From NCBI GenBank assembly GCA_030830965.1, contig JAURLX010000004.1, positions 310,001-374,000 on the forward strand: DNA of 64,000 nucleotides, read 5' to 3'. Positions within the stretch are counted from its first letter, which is position 1; the number at the start of each line of letters is the position of its first letter. The notes below the pieces were generated by a model. The model saw nothing but the letters and a program-made list of their open reading frames with translations, had not been told where the DNA came from and made no database searches. The position numbers and the translations under genes were made by a program. This DNA comes from Verrucomicrobiota bacterium (GTDB lineage Bacteria > Verrucomicrobiota > Verrucomicrobiia > Opitutales > UBA953). This document shows positions 32,573-40,749 of the stretch, one piece after another.

Positions 32573-33907
32573 TCACCTCCGTGCCGCGGGAAAAACGCCC
32601 GTCGCTCGCCAGAACTTCCATCCGAGGGCGAGCGCGACAAGCACGAGGCCCGAGGCCAAGGCGATCCAGATGCCCTCCGCCCCGAGGCCCAACGGGAAGG
32701 CCAGCATGAGGGCGAGGGGCAGCGTCACGGCCCAGTAGACGATGGCGACGCCCCAGGAGGCCCATGCGGCCTGGTTGATGGAGCGCAGGAGGTGCGCGGC
32801 GACGACCTGCACGCCGTCGAAAGGAGCCCAGACGGCGGCCCACACCAGCAGGGCGAAGGCCAGGTCGCCGGTGGGCGTGCCCGCGACGTCATAAAGCCCG
32901 AGCAGCCAGACGCGCAACGCCACCATGCCGGCCCCGTAAAAGGCCATCATCGCCCCGCCGGCCAGCAGCGCGCCCCAGCCCACGGCCCGGACACGCGCGG
33001 CATCCTGCGCGCCGAAAGCCTCGCCCACGCGGATGCCGGCGGCGATGCCCAGGCCCAGCGGCAGCATGAACGCCGCGCTCGCCGTGCTCACGGCGACCTG
33101 ATGGGCGGCCTGGGCGGTCGGCGAGATCCAGCCGGCCAGGATAGGGACGATGGCGAAGATGCCGACCTCGCTGATGCTGTGCAGGCCGGCGGGCAGGCCC
33201 GTGCGCAGGAGACGGGCGAAGACCGCGCGCTGAAGCCCCTCGGCCCAGCGGACCTCGCCGCGCCCGGGATGCAGCCAGAGCCCCGCGAACATCGCCAAGC
33301 GGGAGACCATCGTCGCCCATCCGGCCCCGGCCAGGCCGAGCTCGGGGAAACCCCAGTTGCCGTACATCCAGAGCCAGTTGAACAGGACGTTGAGCGCGAG
33401 GCCGAAGGTCAGCCAACCGAGGGAGACCCAGGGCTGGTGCTGGGTGTCCCGGTAGGATCGTAGCCCGTGGAAGGCGAGGCCGGGCACCATGGCCCAGGTC
33501 ATGATGACGTAGAAGTCATGGGCCTCGGCGGCCACCTCGGGCGCCGACCCGAGACAGGGGATGAGGGGCGCGAAGGCGTGGGTCAGCAGGGCGAGGACGA
33601 CGCCGGCGAAGAGTCCAAGCACGGTGCCGTGACGGAGCACGGCGGGCGCCGACTCGCCCTGCCCCGCCCCGTTCTCCTGGGACTGGTAGACCGTGACGGC
33701 ACCGACGAGCCCGATGCCGAATACGTACGGGATGTAGGTGATGTTGGCGGCGAGCGCCGAGGCCGCGAGGGGCACTTCGCCGAGCCGGCCGGCCATGGCG
33801 ACGTCGATGACGAACATCAGGCCGTAGCCGAGCATCCCGAGCATGATCGGGACGGCCAGGCGGAAGGTAGGCCCGAGTTCCGAACGGATGGTGGGCGCGC
33901 TCGACAA
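32573..33907 (-). CDS. MATE-family efflux transporter
   Basis: A multidrug and toxin extrusion transporter of the inner membrane, driven by Na+ or H+. The 444-residue product shows about 12 hydrophobic helices in two related halves. It starts with the typical [29 protein letters not shown], and [16 protein letters not shown] follows. The second half contains [32 protein letters not shown], a MATE hallmark. The substrate cannot be inferred. It is transcribed alone towards the rpmA terminator. Confidence 0.92.
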   Translation of the reverse strand: MSSAPTIRSELGPTFRLAVPIMLGMLGYGLMFVIDVAMAGRLGEVPLAASALAANITYIPYVFGIGLVGAVTVYQSQENGAGQGESAPAVLRHGTVLGLFAGVVLALLTHAFAPLIPCLGSAPEVAAEAHDFYVIMTWAMVPGLAFHGLRSYRDTQHQPWVSLGWLTFGLALNVLFNWLWMYGNWGFPELGLAGAGWATMVSRLAMFAGLWLHPGRGEVRWAEGLQRAVFARLLRTGLPAGLHSISEVGIFAIVPILAGWISPTAQAAHQVAVSTASAAFMLPLGLGIAAGIRVGEAFGAQDAARVRAVGWGALLAGGAMMAFYGAGMVALRVWLLGLYDVAGTPTGDLAFALLVWAAVWAPFDGVQVVAAHLLRSINQAAWASWGVAIVYWAVTLPLALMLAFPLGLGAEGIWIALASGLVLVALALGWKFWRATGVFPAARR

Positions 33908-33943
33908 GCCCCCAAGAGGAGAGGAACGACCCGCGGTGGCGAG

Positions 33944-35428
33944 TCAGTTCTGCGGGATGTGGTTCAGGGTGTAGTAGGCGTCCGCATGGTCGAGCGGCTC
34001 GCCCGCGGCGGACCTCAGGCCGTCGGCGTGCAGTTCGTGGATGTGTAGCTCCCGGAGGCCCCCGACCTTCAGGCGTACGCTCAGCCCGTCGGCGGCCACG
34101 ACGGCGGACGCCACGGGATTGGGCCCGGTCAGGATCTCGTCGCTGCCGTAGGCGCCGGAGTAGAGCAGCGTGTAGCTACTCATGCGGTAGGAGGCAGGGT
34201 CGGCGGCGCGCACACGGTCGACGGGCTTGGTGAAGACGAGTTCGAAGCCGTCGGGACGGGCCCGCATCTCCTTGATCGCGAAGGGGACGTTGCCGTTGAA
34301 GCGGAGCCGCTGGAGTCCGTAGGCCTTGGTGCCGAGGGAGGACCAGCCCCGGCTGGTCATGCCGACCATCAACGAGCCGTCCGGCGCGAACGTCAGGCGG
34401 ACGATGCCGGAGGCGAAGCCGCCGACGAACGGGAAGCAGGCGCCCTGGTACTCGCCGCCGACCTTCTCCATGAAGACGCGGCTGATCTTGGCGTCCGTGA
34501 ACTCCGCGACGAACATCTGCCCGTCGAAGGGGCCGAACTTGCCTCCGGCATCGCACACGGCGAGGTCGGTGCCGCTCCGCCCCATCTTGTTGTAGGGCAT
34601 CCAGACGGCGGGCGGGCGCATCTCGGGCAGGGCCCGGACGGCTTCAGGATACGGGCGCTTCTCCGGAATCTTGGCGGAAAGCCTCAACGGGGACTCCGGA
34701 AGTTTCTCGGAGGCGATGCCCTCGGGGTTGAGGAAGAAGGCCCCCTTGCGGAGATGGTAGATGGGGGTGGTGGGGATCCAGGTGCCCTGCTGGTCGACGC
34801 AGAACATGTCGCCGTCGCGGTTCGCCCCGAGTCCGCAGGGGGAGCGCATGCCGGCCGCCATCGGCACGAACCGCCCGTCCCGACCGATCACGCCGGCCCA
34901 GCCGCGCCAGGGCGCCTTGTTGTCGGCATGGTCGCCCATGTCGACGTTGAGGGTGACCCAGAGGTCGCCCCGGCCGTCACGCTTGGGTCCGTAGGCGTAG
35001 CCGTGATAGGAACCGGAGACGTTCCAGCCCGCGCCCGCGGTCAGATACTCGTCGGCGACGCCGTCGCCGTCGGTATCGCGCAGGCGGGTGGTCTCGGTGC
35101 GCTGGGTGACAAGGAGGTCCCTGCCGTCGCGGAGAAGCCCAAGGGGCTCATGCAGACCGGAGGCGAACAGCTTGAAGCCGACCTTGTCGGGCTTGGGCGC
35201 CAGCACGCCGTCGAGGAGCCAGACCTCGCCCTTGCGGATGCAGAGCGCGAGACGGCCGTCGGCGGTCCAGTCCATGCCGCTGACCTCCAACGCGAGGCCC
35301 TGGCCGGGCTTCCAGTCCTTGGCGCGCGTATCGGCCACGGTGCTCGCGGTCAGGATGTCGGCGATCTCATAGGAAGGCCCGGCATCGAGCGCGGCCGCGG
35401 CGAGGAGGGCGATGGCGACGGCTTTCAT
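33944..35428 (-). CDS. Exported beta-propeller protein paired with the pentaheme cytochrome
   Basis: A secreted propeller of the PQQ/sorbosone-dehydrogenase-like type common in planctomycetes and verrucomicrobia. The ATG at 35428 overlaps the upstream cytochrome stop (ATGA), giving 494 residues with a signal peptide (MKAVAIALLAAAALDAG). Visible blocks include EPLGLLRDGRDLLVTQR, the calcium-type loop DTDGDGVAD, APWRGWAGVIGRDGRF, GMRSPCGLGANRDGDMFCVD and a C-terminal Ig-like part (GFELVFTKPVDRVRAADPASY) ending YYTLNHIPQN. Probably a dehydrogenase or glycan-binding partner of the cytochrome. It is paralogous to the product of the gene at 46280-47812. Confidence 0.85.
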   Translation of the reverse strand: MKAVAIALLAAAALDAGPSYEIADILTASTVADTRAKDWKPGQGLALEVSGMDWTADGRLALCIRKGEVWLLDGVLAPKPDKVGFKLFASGLHEPLGLLRDGRDLLVTQRTETTRLRDTDGDGVADEYLTAGAGWNVSGSYHGYAYGPKRDGRGDLWVTLNVDMGDHADNKAPWRGWAGVIGRDGRFVPMAAGMRSPCGLGANRDGDMFCVDQQGTWIPTTPIYHLRKGAFFLNPEGIASEKLPESPLRLSAKIPEKRPYPEAVRALPEMRPPAVWMPYNKMGRSGTDLAVCDAGGKFGPFDGQMFVAEFTDAKISRVFMEKVGGEYQGACFPFVGGFASGIVRLTFAPDGSLMVGMTSRGWSSLGTKAYGLQRLRFNGNVPFAIKEMRARPDGFELVFTKPVDRVRAADPASYRMSSYTLLYSGAYGSDEILTGPNPVASAVVAADGLSVRLKVGGLRELHIHELHADGLRSAAGEPLDHADAYYTLNHIPQN

Positions 35429-37482
35429 TTCCAGAGGTAGGTGAAGACGCGGCGGCCTTCCGGTGAACCGGAGACTTCGGTCCGCTCGAGGCCGAGGGGA
35501 TGATGAATGACCGGGGCGAAGTCCGGCGTCGGCTTCCAGACCACGGTCCGGCGCAGTCCGTCGCCGACGCCCTCGAAGGTCTCCTCGACGCGGACGCCGG
35601 CCTGTTCGTTGATGAAAGTAGGGGCGCCCTTGGCGTCGAGCCGGTAGCCAAGGAAGCGACCCGAGGGCTTCGGCCAGTCCACGACCTGCTCGCCGAGCGG
35701 CTTCTCGAAGATCGGGAAACGCGAGAACCAGGTGAGGTAGGCGTCGAAGAAGCGGCCCTTCCAGGCGCGGGCCGGACCGCCCTTGTCGCCGTCGTAGGCG
35801 AGATGCACGCCGGTCGGGAAGCCGACGAGGATGGCGCGCACGCCGACGTCCTCCATGAAGGCGCGCTGCACGACCGGACGATCCTTGGGCACGATCTCGA
35901 ACTCGCCGTTGCGGTTCCTGGGGAAGCCCTCGGGCTCGCCGTTGGCGCTCTCCGCGAACTTGAAGATCGCGGCAATCTGTCGGTCGGTGTCGCCGCCGAG
36001 GACGGCGGGGTTGAAGGATTTCCCGCCGGGCCAGAAGGAGGGCATCAACGTGCCGGGGCGGTATCCGGCGGGATTGATGAGGTAGTCGTGGAGCCAGCCC
36101 TCCTGCAGGCGCGCCGCCATGTTGCTGATGTCCGGACCTTGGATGCCGAGCGAAGGCCGGTCGCCCCAGCGGTGGCAGGTGATGCAGCCGGCGCCGCCCT
36201 CGGTTCCCAGCAGCTTCCTTCCGGCGGAGTCGTCGCCGCCCTCGAACTTCAAGGCGGGGCGCGCGTCGGCGACCGCAAGCAGAGGCCCGAGGCCGTCGGT
36301 CGCCTTGCCGTAGACGGGCATGCGCGTGCGGAGGTAGGGGCGGACACGGTTCTCCCCCGCGAGCACCTTGGCCAGCCACTCGGGCCGCAGCTTGCCGCCG
36401 GCGCCGGTGAGGGGCGGTGGATAACGGCCGGTGTCGCCGAGGTTGTGATCACCCTCGAAGAACGCCTTGCGGGCGGCGTCAGGACCGCCCTTGCCGTCGC
36501 GCTCGTGACAGGCGACGCAGTTTAACGCGTGGAGGGAGAGGTCGGCGGCGAGCTTGGGCGAAGGGGACTCGGCAACGGCGGCGAGGAACAGCTTCAGTGA
36601 GGCGCGCTGGGCTTCGGAAAGGGCGTAACGCGGCCCCTTGGCGTGGTCGGCGTCCAGACAACCGCCTTCCTTCTTCGTTAGGGCCACGGGCTTGGCGGCG
36701 GCGTCCTTCGGCAGCTCGTGGCAGGCCGCGCAACGGGCGGCGATGACCGCCTTGCGCCCGGCCATGGCCAGCTGGCTGTCGACCGAGACCGGGACGACCC
36801 GCGAGCCCACGCGGCCGTCACTGCCCTCGAAGGCCAGCAGATGACCGGCGATGTCGATCGCGTCCTGCTTGTCCATCACGATGCGCGGCATACGCCCGTC
36901 CGGCCTGGCCTTGAGCGGATCCTGCAGGAAGGCGCTGAGCGACTCCAGGGAGTACTTGGACTTGAGCTCGGGGAAAGGCACCGAGGGGTGCGTGAACTCG
37001 GAATCCTTCGGGGCGCCGGCTTCGGGCACGAAGGCCTTGTCCGGCGCATGGCAGGCGACGCAGCCGAGCGCATGGTAGAGCCCGCTGCCACGCGAGGCGT
37101 TCACATGCCGGATGTCCGCCGGCTTCGCCTTCGCCTTAGACCCGAGCGAGGCGAGGTAGTGCTCGATGGCGGCGAGGGTCCCCTCGTCCGTCCTCGCCAG
37201 GACCTGCGGCATGACGGCGCCGGGATGGACCGACTGGGGGTCGACGATGAACTTGCGCAGCCATTCTCCCTGGACGCGCTGGGAGACCGTCGCCAGTGCC
37301 GGCCCGCGCCGCGCGGGCAGGCCCGCCTCGCCGCCGTGGCAGTTCACGCAACCCAGCTCATTGTAGAGCAGCCGGCCGCCCTCGGCCGTCGGCGTCGCCG
37401 CGTGGAAACGCTCGAAGCCCGTGACGACGGGCGCGGCGGCGGCCGTAGCGGCGGCGAGCAGGATGAGTGCGACGGCGCGCAC
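35425..37482 (-). CDS. Exported pentaheme c-type cytochrome
   Basis: The 685-residue product has a signal peptide (MRAVALILLAAATAAAA) and five CxxCH heme sites at residues 45-49, 141-145, 251-255, 322-326 and 433-437, in several cytochrome c modules. Residues about 535-685 form a heme-free C-terminal region containing RAILVGFPTGVHLAYDGDK. That region is clearly related to the C-terminal half of the monoheme cytochrome at 47835-49415. It probably carries electrons from the propeller partner in the periplasm. Electron acceptor unknown. The stop overlaps the propeller start; the isomerase-like gene ends 3 bases upstream. Confidence 0.9.
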   Translation of the reverse strand: MRAVALILLAAATAAAAPVVTGFERFHAATPTAEGGRLLYNELGCVNCHGGEAGLPARRGPALATVSQRVQGEWLRKFIVDPQSVHPGAVMPQVLARTDEGTLAAIEHYLASLGSKAKAKPADIRHVNASRGSGLYHALGCVACHAPDKAFVPEAGAPKDSEFTHPSVPFPELKSKYSLESLSAFLQDPLKARPDGRMPRIVMDKQDAIDIAGHLLAFEGSDGRVGSRVVPVSVDSQLAMAGRKAVIAARCAACHELPKDAAAKPVALTKKEGGCLDADHAKGPRYALSEAQRASLKLFLAAVAESPSPKLAADLSLHALNCVACHERDGKGGPDAARKAFFEGDHNLGDTGRYPPPLTGAGGKLRPEWLAKVLAGENRVRPYLRTRMPVYGKATDGLGPLLAVADARPALKFEGGDDSAGRKLLGTEGGAGCITCHRWGDRPSLGIQGPDISNMAARLQEGWLHDYLINPAGYRPGTLMPSFWPGGKSFNPAVLGGDTDRQIAAIFKFAESANGEPEGFPRNRNGEFEIVPKDRPVVQRAFMEDVGVRAILVGFPTGVHLAYDGDKGGPARAWKGRFFDAYLTWFSRFPIFEKPLGEQVVDWPKPSGRFLGYRLDAKGAPTFINEQAGVRVEETFEGVGDGLRRTVVWKPTPDFAPVIHHPLGLERTEVSGSPEGRRVFTYLWK

Positions 37483-37485
37483 GGT

Positions 37486-38415
37486 TCAGGCCGTCTCGCG
37501 CAGGCACTTCTCCACGTAGGCCCGCGACGCGTTGATGAGCGCGGTGATCTCGGGCGTGGTGGGAAGGACAGGGATGCCGCGCGGGGTCGGGTGCATGAAG
37601 AGCTCGACGAGGCCGTCGAAGCGGATATCGCGCAGTGCCTTCACGATCGGACGGTAGTCCAGCTTGCCGCGCCCGGCCATCTGGCGGAGCTCCTCCTCCT
37701 TGGAGGCCTTCTTGAAGATGCCCTCGGAGTGCTCCTGGAAATACATGAACGGCAGGTTCTTCGCCCCGAGGTCACGCAGGAGCGCGGGGATCTGGTCCGC
37801 CCACTCATGGAGGTGGTGAGGGGCGAAGGCTACGCCGAGGGCGGGCGACTTGTTGAGTTCGGCGAAGGCGCGCAGGGAGTCGGGGTGATGCAGCGCCTGG
37901 TTCGAATGGTTCTCGATGGCGATGCGCAGGCCAAGCTCCTCGGCCTTGGCCGCGTGCGGCTTCATCTCCTCGAGGAACTTGGCGATCGCGGCCCGCGCCG
38001 CGGCGCCGGACGGGTTCTTGGGGCCGGTGCTGCCGCAGACGAGCGTGCTGCCGCCGAGCTTCTTCACCCAGGCCATCTCTTCCTGGAGCTTGAACGGACC
38101 GAGCGGGTAGCGCGTGCTCACGCCAAGCCGCACGTCGTGCTTCTTCAGCAGCGCGGCGAAGGCCTCGTCGCCGAGGGCGGCGGCCTGCTCGCGCTGGTCG
38201 CCGTGGACCTTGCACCAGATGTCGATCGACTCGCTGCCGGTCCTAGCCACCTCGGGCAAGACCTCCGCGAGCGGAGCGTAGCCGTACATGGCCGAGGAGA
38301 GCACGTAGCGCAGGCGGAACTTGTCGTCGGCTGCGCAGGCGGCGGGCGAGGCGGCCGCCGCGGCGGCGAGGGCCGCCGTGCGCAGGAAGTCGCGCCGGGA
38401 GGTCAGGGCGCTCAT
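37486..38415 (-). CDS. Tat-exported sugar phosphate isomerase/epimerase-like TIM barrel
   Basis: The 309-residue product begins with a twin-arginine signal (SRRDFLRTAAL, arginines 7-8) and then an Ala-rich hydrophobic stretch ending near C27. The rest is an AP-endonuclease-family-2 type barrel, as in xylose-isomerase-like and IolE/IolI proteins: IENH at 167-170 with the metal-type glutamate E168, MYFQEHSEGIF, and LVELFMHPTPRG near the end. Its stop is 3 bases before the pentaheme cytochrome start. Its ATG overlaps the DJ-1 stop. The substrate is likely a sugar or inositol. Confidence 0.88.
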   Translation of the reverse strand: MSALTSRRDFLRTAALAAAAAASPAACAADDKFRLRYVLSSAMYGYAPLAEVLPEVARTGSESIDIWCKVHGDQREQAAALGDEAFAALLKKHDVRLGVSTRYPLGPFKLQEEMAWVKKLGGSTLVCGSTGPKNPSGAAARAAIAKFLEEMKPHAAKAEELGLRIAIENHSNQALHHPDSLRAFAELNKSPALGVAFAPHHLHEWADQIPALLRDLGAKNLPFMYFQEHSEGIFKKASKEEELRQMAGRGKLDYRPIVKALRDIRFDGLVELFMHPTPRGIPVLPTTPEITALINASRAYVEKCLRETA

Positions 38416-39095
38416 CGGCGGACCGACGCCTCCAGCATCTTGATCCAGGGGCCGACGAAGTGGCCGTTGTCGTGGAAGGTGCGGCCGCTGACCATGTGGC
38501 GGTCGATCACGCAGGGCTCATTGACGAAGACGCCGCCGCAGACTTCGAGGTCGAACTTGCACTTGGGCACCGTGGCCATGCGCAGGCCCTTCACGATGCC
38601 GGCGCGGGCGGGGATCTCGACGCCGTGGCAGACGCTGGCCATCGGCCGGCCGTGCTCCCACATCCAGCGCGTGACGCGGAGCAGGTCCTCGTCCTCGCGG
38701 AGGTATTCCGGCGCCCGGCCGCCGCTGAAGAAGATGCCGGCGTAGTCCTCGGGCCGGATGTCCTTGAAGGCGACGTCGGCGTTAATCGAGTAGCCCTCCC
38801 ATTCCTTGGTGATTGTCCAGCCGGGCTTCACCTCGTGCATCACCATGTTGTAGGGACGCACAGTGGGCGCGGCCACCACGGGCTGGAAGCCGGCCTCGAT
38901 CAGCCGGTAGAACGGATAGAGCGTGTCGACCGTCTCCGCGGCGTCCCCGATGACCACGAGCACCTTGGGCTTGCCGGCGCTGGCGGGCAGGTGGGCGCCT
39001 GAGGAGATCGAGCCCTGATTGCGGTTGTCGATGAGTCCGCCGGCGCCCCTAGGGGCTTCCTGGGCGGACCTCGGGTGCGGGGCGAGAGGGTCCAT
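38412..39095 (-). CDS. DJ-1/PfpI-family protein
   Basis: A class-I glutamine-amidotransferase-like domain protein of the DJ-1/PfpI superfamily, which includes proteases, glyoxalases and chaperones. The 227-residue product has KPKVLVVIGDAAETVDTLYPFY, the GIFFSGGRAPEYLR motif and the nucleophile elbow MASVCHGVE with C156-H157. The first 40 residues have no family similarity, so the true start may be internal. It heads a four-gene operon with the Tat isomerase, pentaheme cytochrome and propeller. Confidence 0.88.
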   Translation of the reverse strand: MDPLAPHPRSAQEAPRGAGGLIDNRNQGSISSGAHLPASAGKPKVLVVIGDAAETVDTLYPFYRLIEAGFQPVVAAPTVRPYNMVMHEVKPGWTITKEWEGYSINADVAFKDIRPEDYAGIFFSGGRAPEYLREDEDLLRVTRWMWEHGRPMASVCHGVEIPARAGIVKGLRMATVPKCKFDLEVCGGVFVNEPCVIDRHMVSGRTFHDNGHFVGPWIKMLEASVRR

Positions 39096-39222
39096 GCCTT
39101 TTGACTATTCACCCACGCGGGGGATTGGAAGTTATTTGGAGGCCGGACGCTGTGAACAACCCGAACGTCGGACGTTCGGCACGCTTGCCACGGCGGGACT
39201 TTGGGGCACGCTGGGCTCTCCC
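39096..39222. promoter_or_regulatory. Divergent region with a perfect 9-bp palindrome upstream of clpP
   Basis: The gap between the DJ-1 operon (minus) and clpP (plus) contains CCGAACGTC-G-GACGTTCGG at 39161-39179, a perfect inverted repeat with one central base. It resembles a repressor operator. It is not followed by a T-run, so it is not a typical terminator. The inner GAAC/GTTC halves are 7 bases apart, not 4 as in Gram-positive LexA boxes. It could control either gene set. Confidence 0.5.
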
Positions 39223-39831
39223 ATGCCCACCGACGACGAAGAAGAGGACGAGAAGACCCCGGAGGCCGCCAAGGAAGCGTCCCCGAGCGCCGCGCTCATC
39301 CAGAAGAAGTTCCTGGAGCAGCGTAAGATCTTCCTCTGGGGCGGCGTCGACGACGCCTCCGCCAAGGACATCGTCGAAAAACTCCTGTATCTGGAGTCCG
39401 ACGCCCCGGGCAAGGAGATCACCTTCTACATCAACACCCCCGGCGGTTCCATCACGGCCGGCATGGCGGTCTACGACACCATCCGCCTCATCTCCTCGCC
39501 CGTGAAGGTCGTGGTCACGGGCATGGCCGCCTCGATGGGCTCCATCCTGCTCCAGGCTCCCAAGCAGAAGGGCGGCCGGCTGGTCTTCCCCCACGCCCGC
39601 GTGATGATCCATCAGCCCCTGATCATGGGCCGCATCCAGGCCCCGGCGGTCGACATCCACATCCAGGCGCAGGAGATGGAGCGTCTCCGCGCCGAACTCA
39701 ACGAGATCCTCGCCAAGGCCTCCGGCCAGAAGCTGGACAAGGTGGTCAAGGACACGGACCGCGACTTCTACATGACCGCGGAGGAGGCCATCGAGTACGG
39801 CCTCGCCGACGCGATCGTGAAGAAGCTCTGA
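39223..39831 (+). CDS. clpP: ATP-dependent Clp protease proteolytic subunit
   Basis: The cytoplasmic serine peptidase of the Clp machine. The ATG at 39223 (MPTDDEEEDEKT) gives 202 residues with an acidic N-terminus. The catalytic triad is S104 (GMAASMGSILL), H130 (ARVMIHQP) and D181 (DTDRDFYM); the D-R-D oligomerisation residues are present. No clpX or clpA gene is adjacent. A rhomboid protease gene follows by 11 bases. Upstream in-frame sequence to 39019 has no family similarity. Confidence 0.96.
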   Translation: MPTDDEEEDEKTPEAAKEASPSAALIQKKFLEQRKIFLWGGVDDASAKDIVEKLLYLESDAPGKEITFYINTPGGSITAGMAVYDTIRLISSPVKVVVTGMAASMGSILLQAPKQKGGRLVFPHARVMIHQPLIMGRIQAPAVDIHIQAQEMERLRAELNEILAKASGQKLDKVVKDTDRDFYMTAEEAIEYGLADAIVKKL

Positions 39832-39842
39832 CTTTCGGGCGC

Positions 39843-40739
39843 ATGGGCGTCGGCGACCGGACGTACATGCGCGGCCCCCGCCCGGCCGCCGAACCACGGC
39901 CCCTCGCCCAGTGGGCGGTGGGCGCGCTGGTCCTCTTCTTCATCGTCGGTCTGGTCGGGGACTCCGCACGCTCCGACCTGCTCGGATGGGCCGAGCTGCG
40001 TACGCCCGGCGCACGACCCTGGCAGTGGTTCACCTACGCCTTCGTGCACGACGGCTTCTGGCACCTGCTGGGCAACGGGCTGCTGCTCTGGTGGACGGGC
40101 GCCATCGTCGAACGCGAGCGGGGGACGCGCGTCTTCGTCGGCGTGCTGACGGCGGGCACGGCGGTCGGCGCGCTGGCCTGGTGGGCCACGGGCCTCGGCG
40201 GCTCTGGACGCGGCGTCCTGATCGGGGCTTCCGCCGCGACGCATGCGACGATACTGGTCGCGCTGCTCGGGCGGCTCGAGGACCGCATCACGGTGCTGCT
40301 CTTCTTCTTCCTGCCGGTCAACATGAAGGTCCGCTGGGTGGTCGCGCTCACGGCGGCCTTCGCCGTCGCGGGCTGGATTTTCTCCGAGCTGCCGATGCGC
40401 AACGACTGGCGGGCCTGGCGGCCCGCCTGGGAATCCTCGGTGGCCCATTCGGCCCACCTCGGTGGCCTCCTGGTGGGCCTGCTGGCCTGGCGCCGGGGCC
40501 GACAGACGGAAACGGCGCCCGGCTACGCTCAGAGGGAGATGCCGGACGGACGCACAGCCTATTCCGATCACCCCGAGTTCGCCCACGCGGGCGAGGAGGA
40601 GGCCCCGGAAGGGCTCAGCCGAGCCAGGGCTCGGGCCGAGCTGGACGCCCTCCTCGACAAGATCTCGGCCCGGGGATTCGGCTCGCTCACCCCCGAGGAG
40701 AAACGCAGACTTGAAGAACTCAGCGCGAGACTGCGCTGA
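39843..40739 (+). CDS. Rhomboid-family intramembrane serine protease
   Basis: A six-helix membrane protease. The 298-residue product has AFVHDGFWHLLGNGLLLWWTGAIVE (the HxxxN-type helix 2), the active serine S130 in GASA (a GxSx variant) and H205 in AHSAHLGGLLVG. A soluble C-terminal tail of about 80 residues ends in LLDKISARGFGSLTPEEKRRLEELS, a short helical module seen on rhomboids of Bacteroidetes and Verrucomicrobia. The gene follows clpP closely, with prc 10 bases downstream. Confidence 0.9.
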   Translation: MGVGDRTYMRGPRPAAEPRPLAQWAVGALVLFFIVGLVGDSARSDLLGWAELRTPGARPWQWFTYAFVHDGFWHLLGNGLLLWWTGAIVERERGTRVFVGVLTAGTAVGALAWWATGLGGSGRGVLIGASAATHATILVALLGRLEDRITVLLFFFLPVNMKVRWVVALTAAFAVAGWIFSELPMRNDWRAWRPAWESSVAHSAHLGGLLVGLLAWRRGRQTETAPGYAQREMPDGRTAYSDHPEFAHAGEEEAPEGLSRARARAELDALLDKISARGFGSLTPEEKRRLEELSARLR

Positions 40740-40749
40740 AACCCCGACC

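Noticed and set aside
36718-38745. 675-codon plus-strand open frame opposite the cytochrome and isomerase genes
   Set aside because: Low-complexity translation; the minus strand has five heme motifs and a Tat signal in frame.
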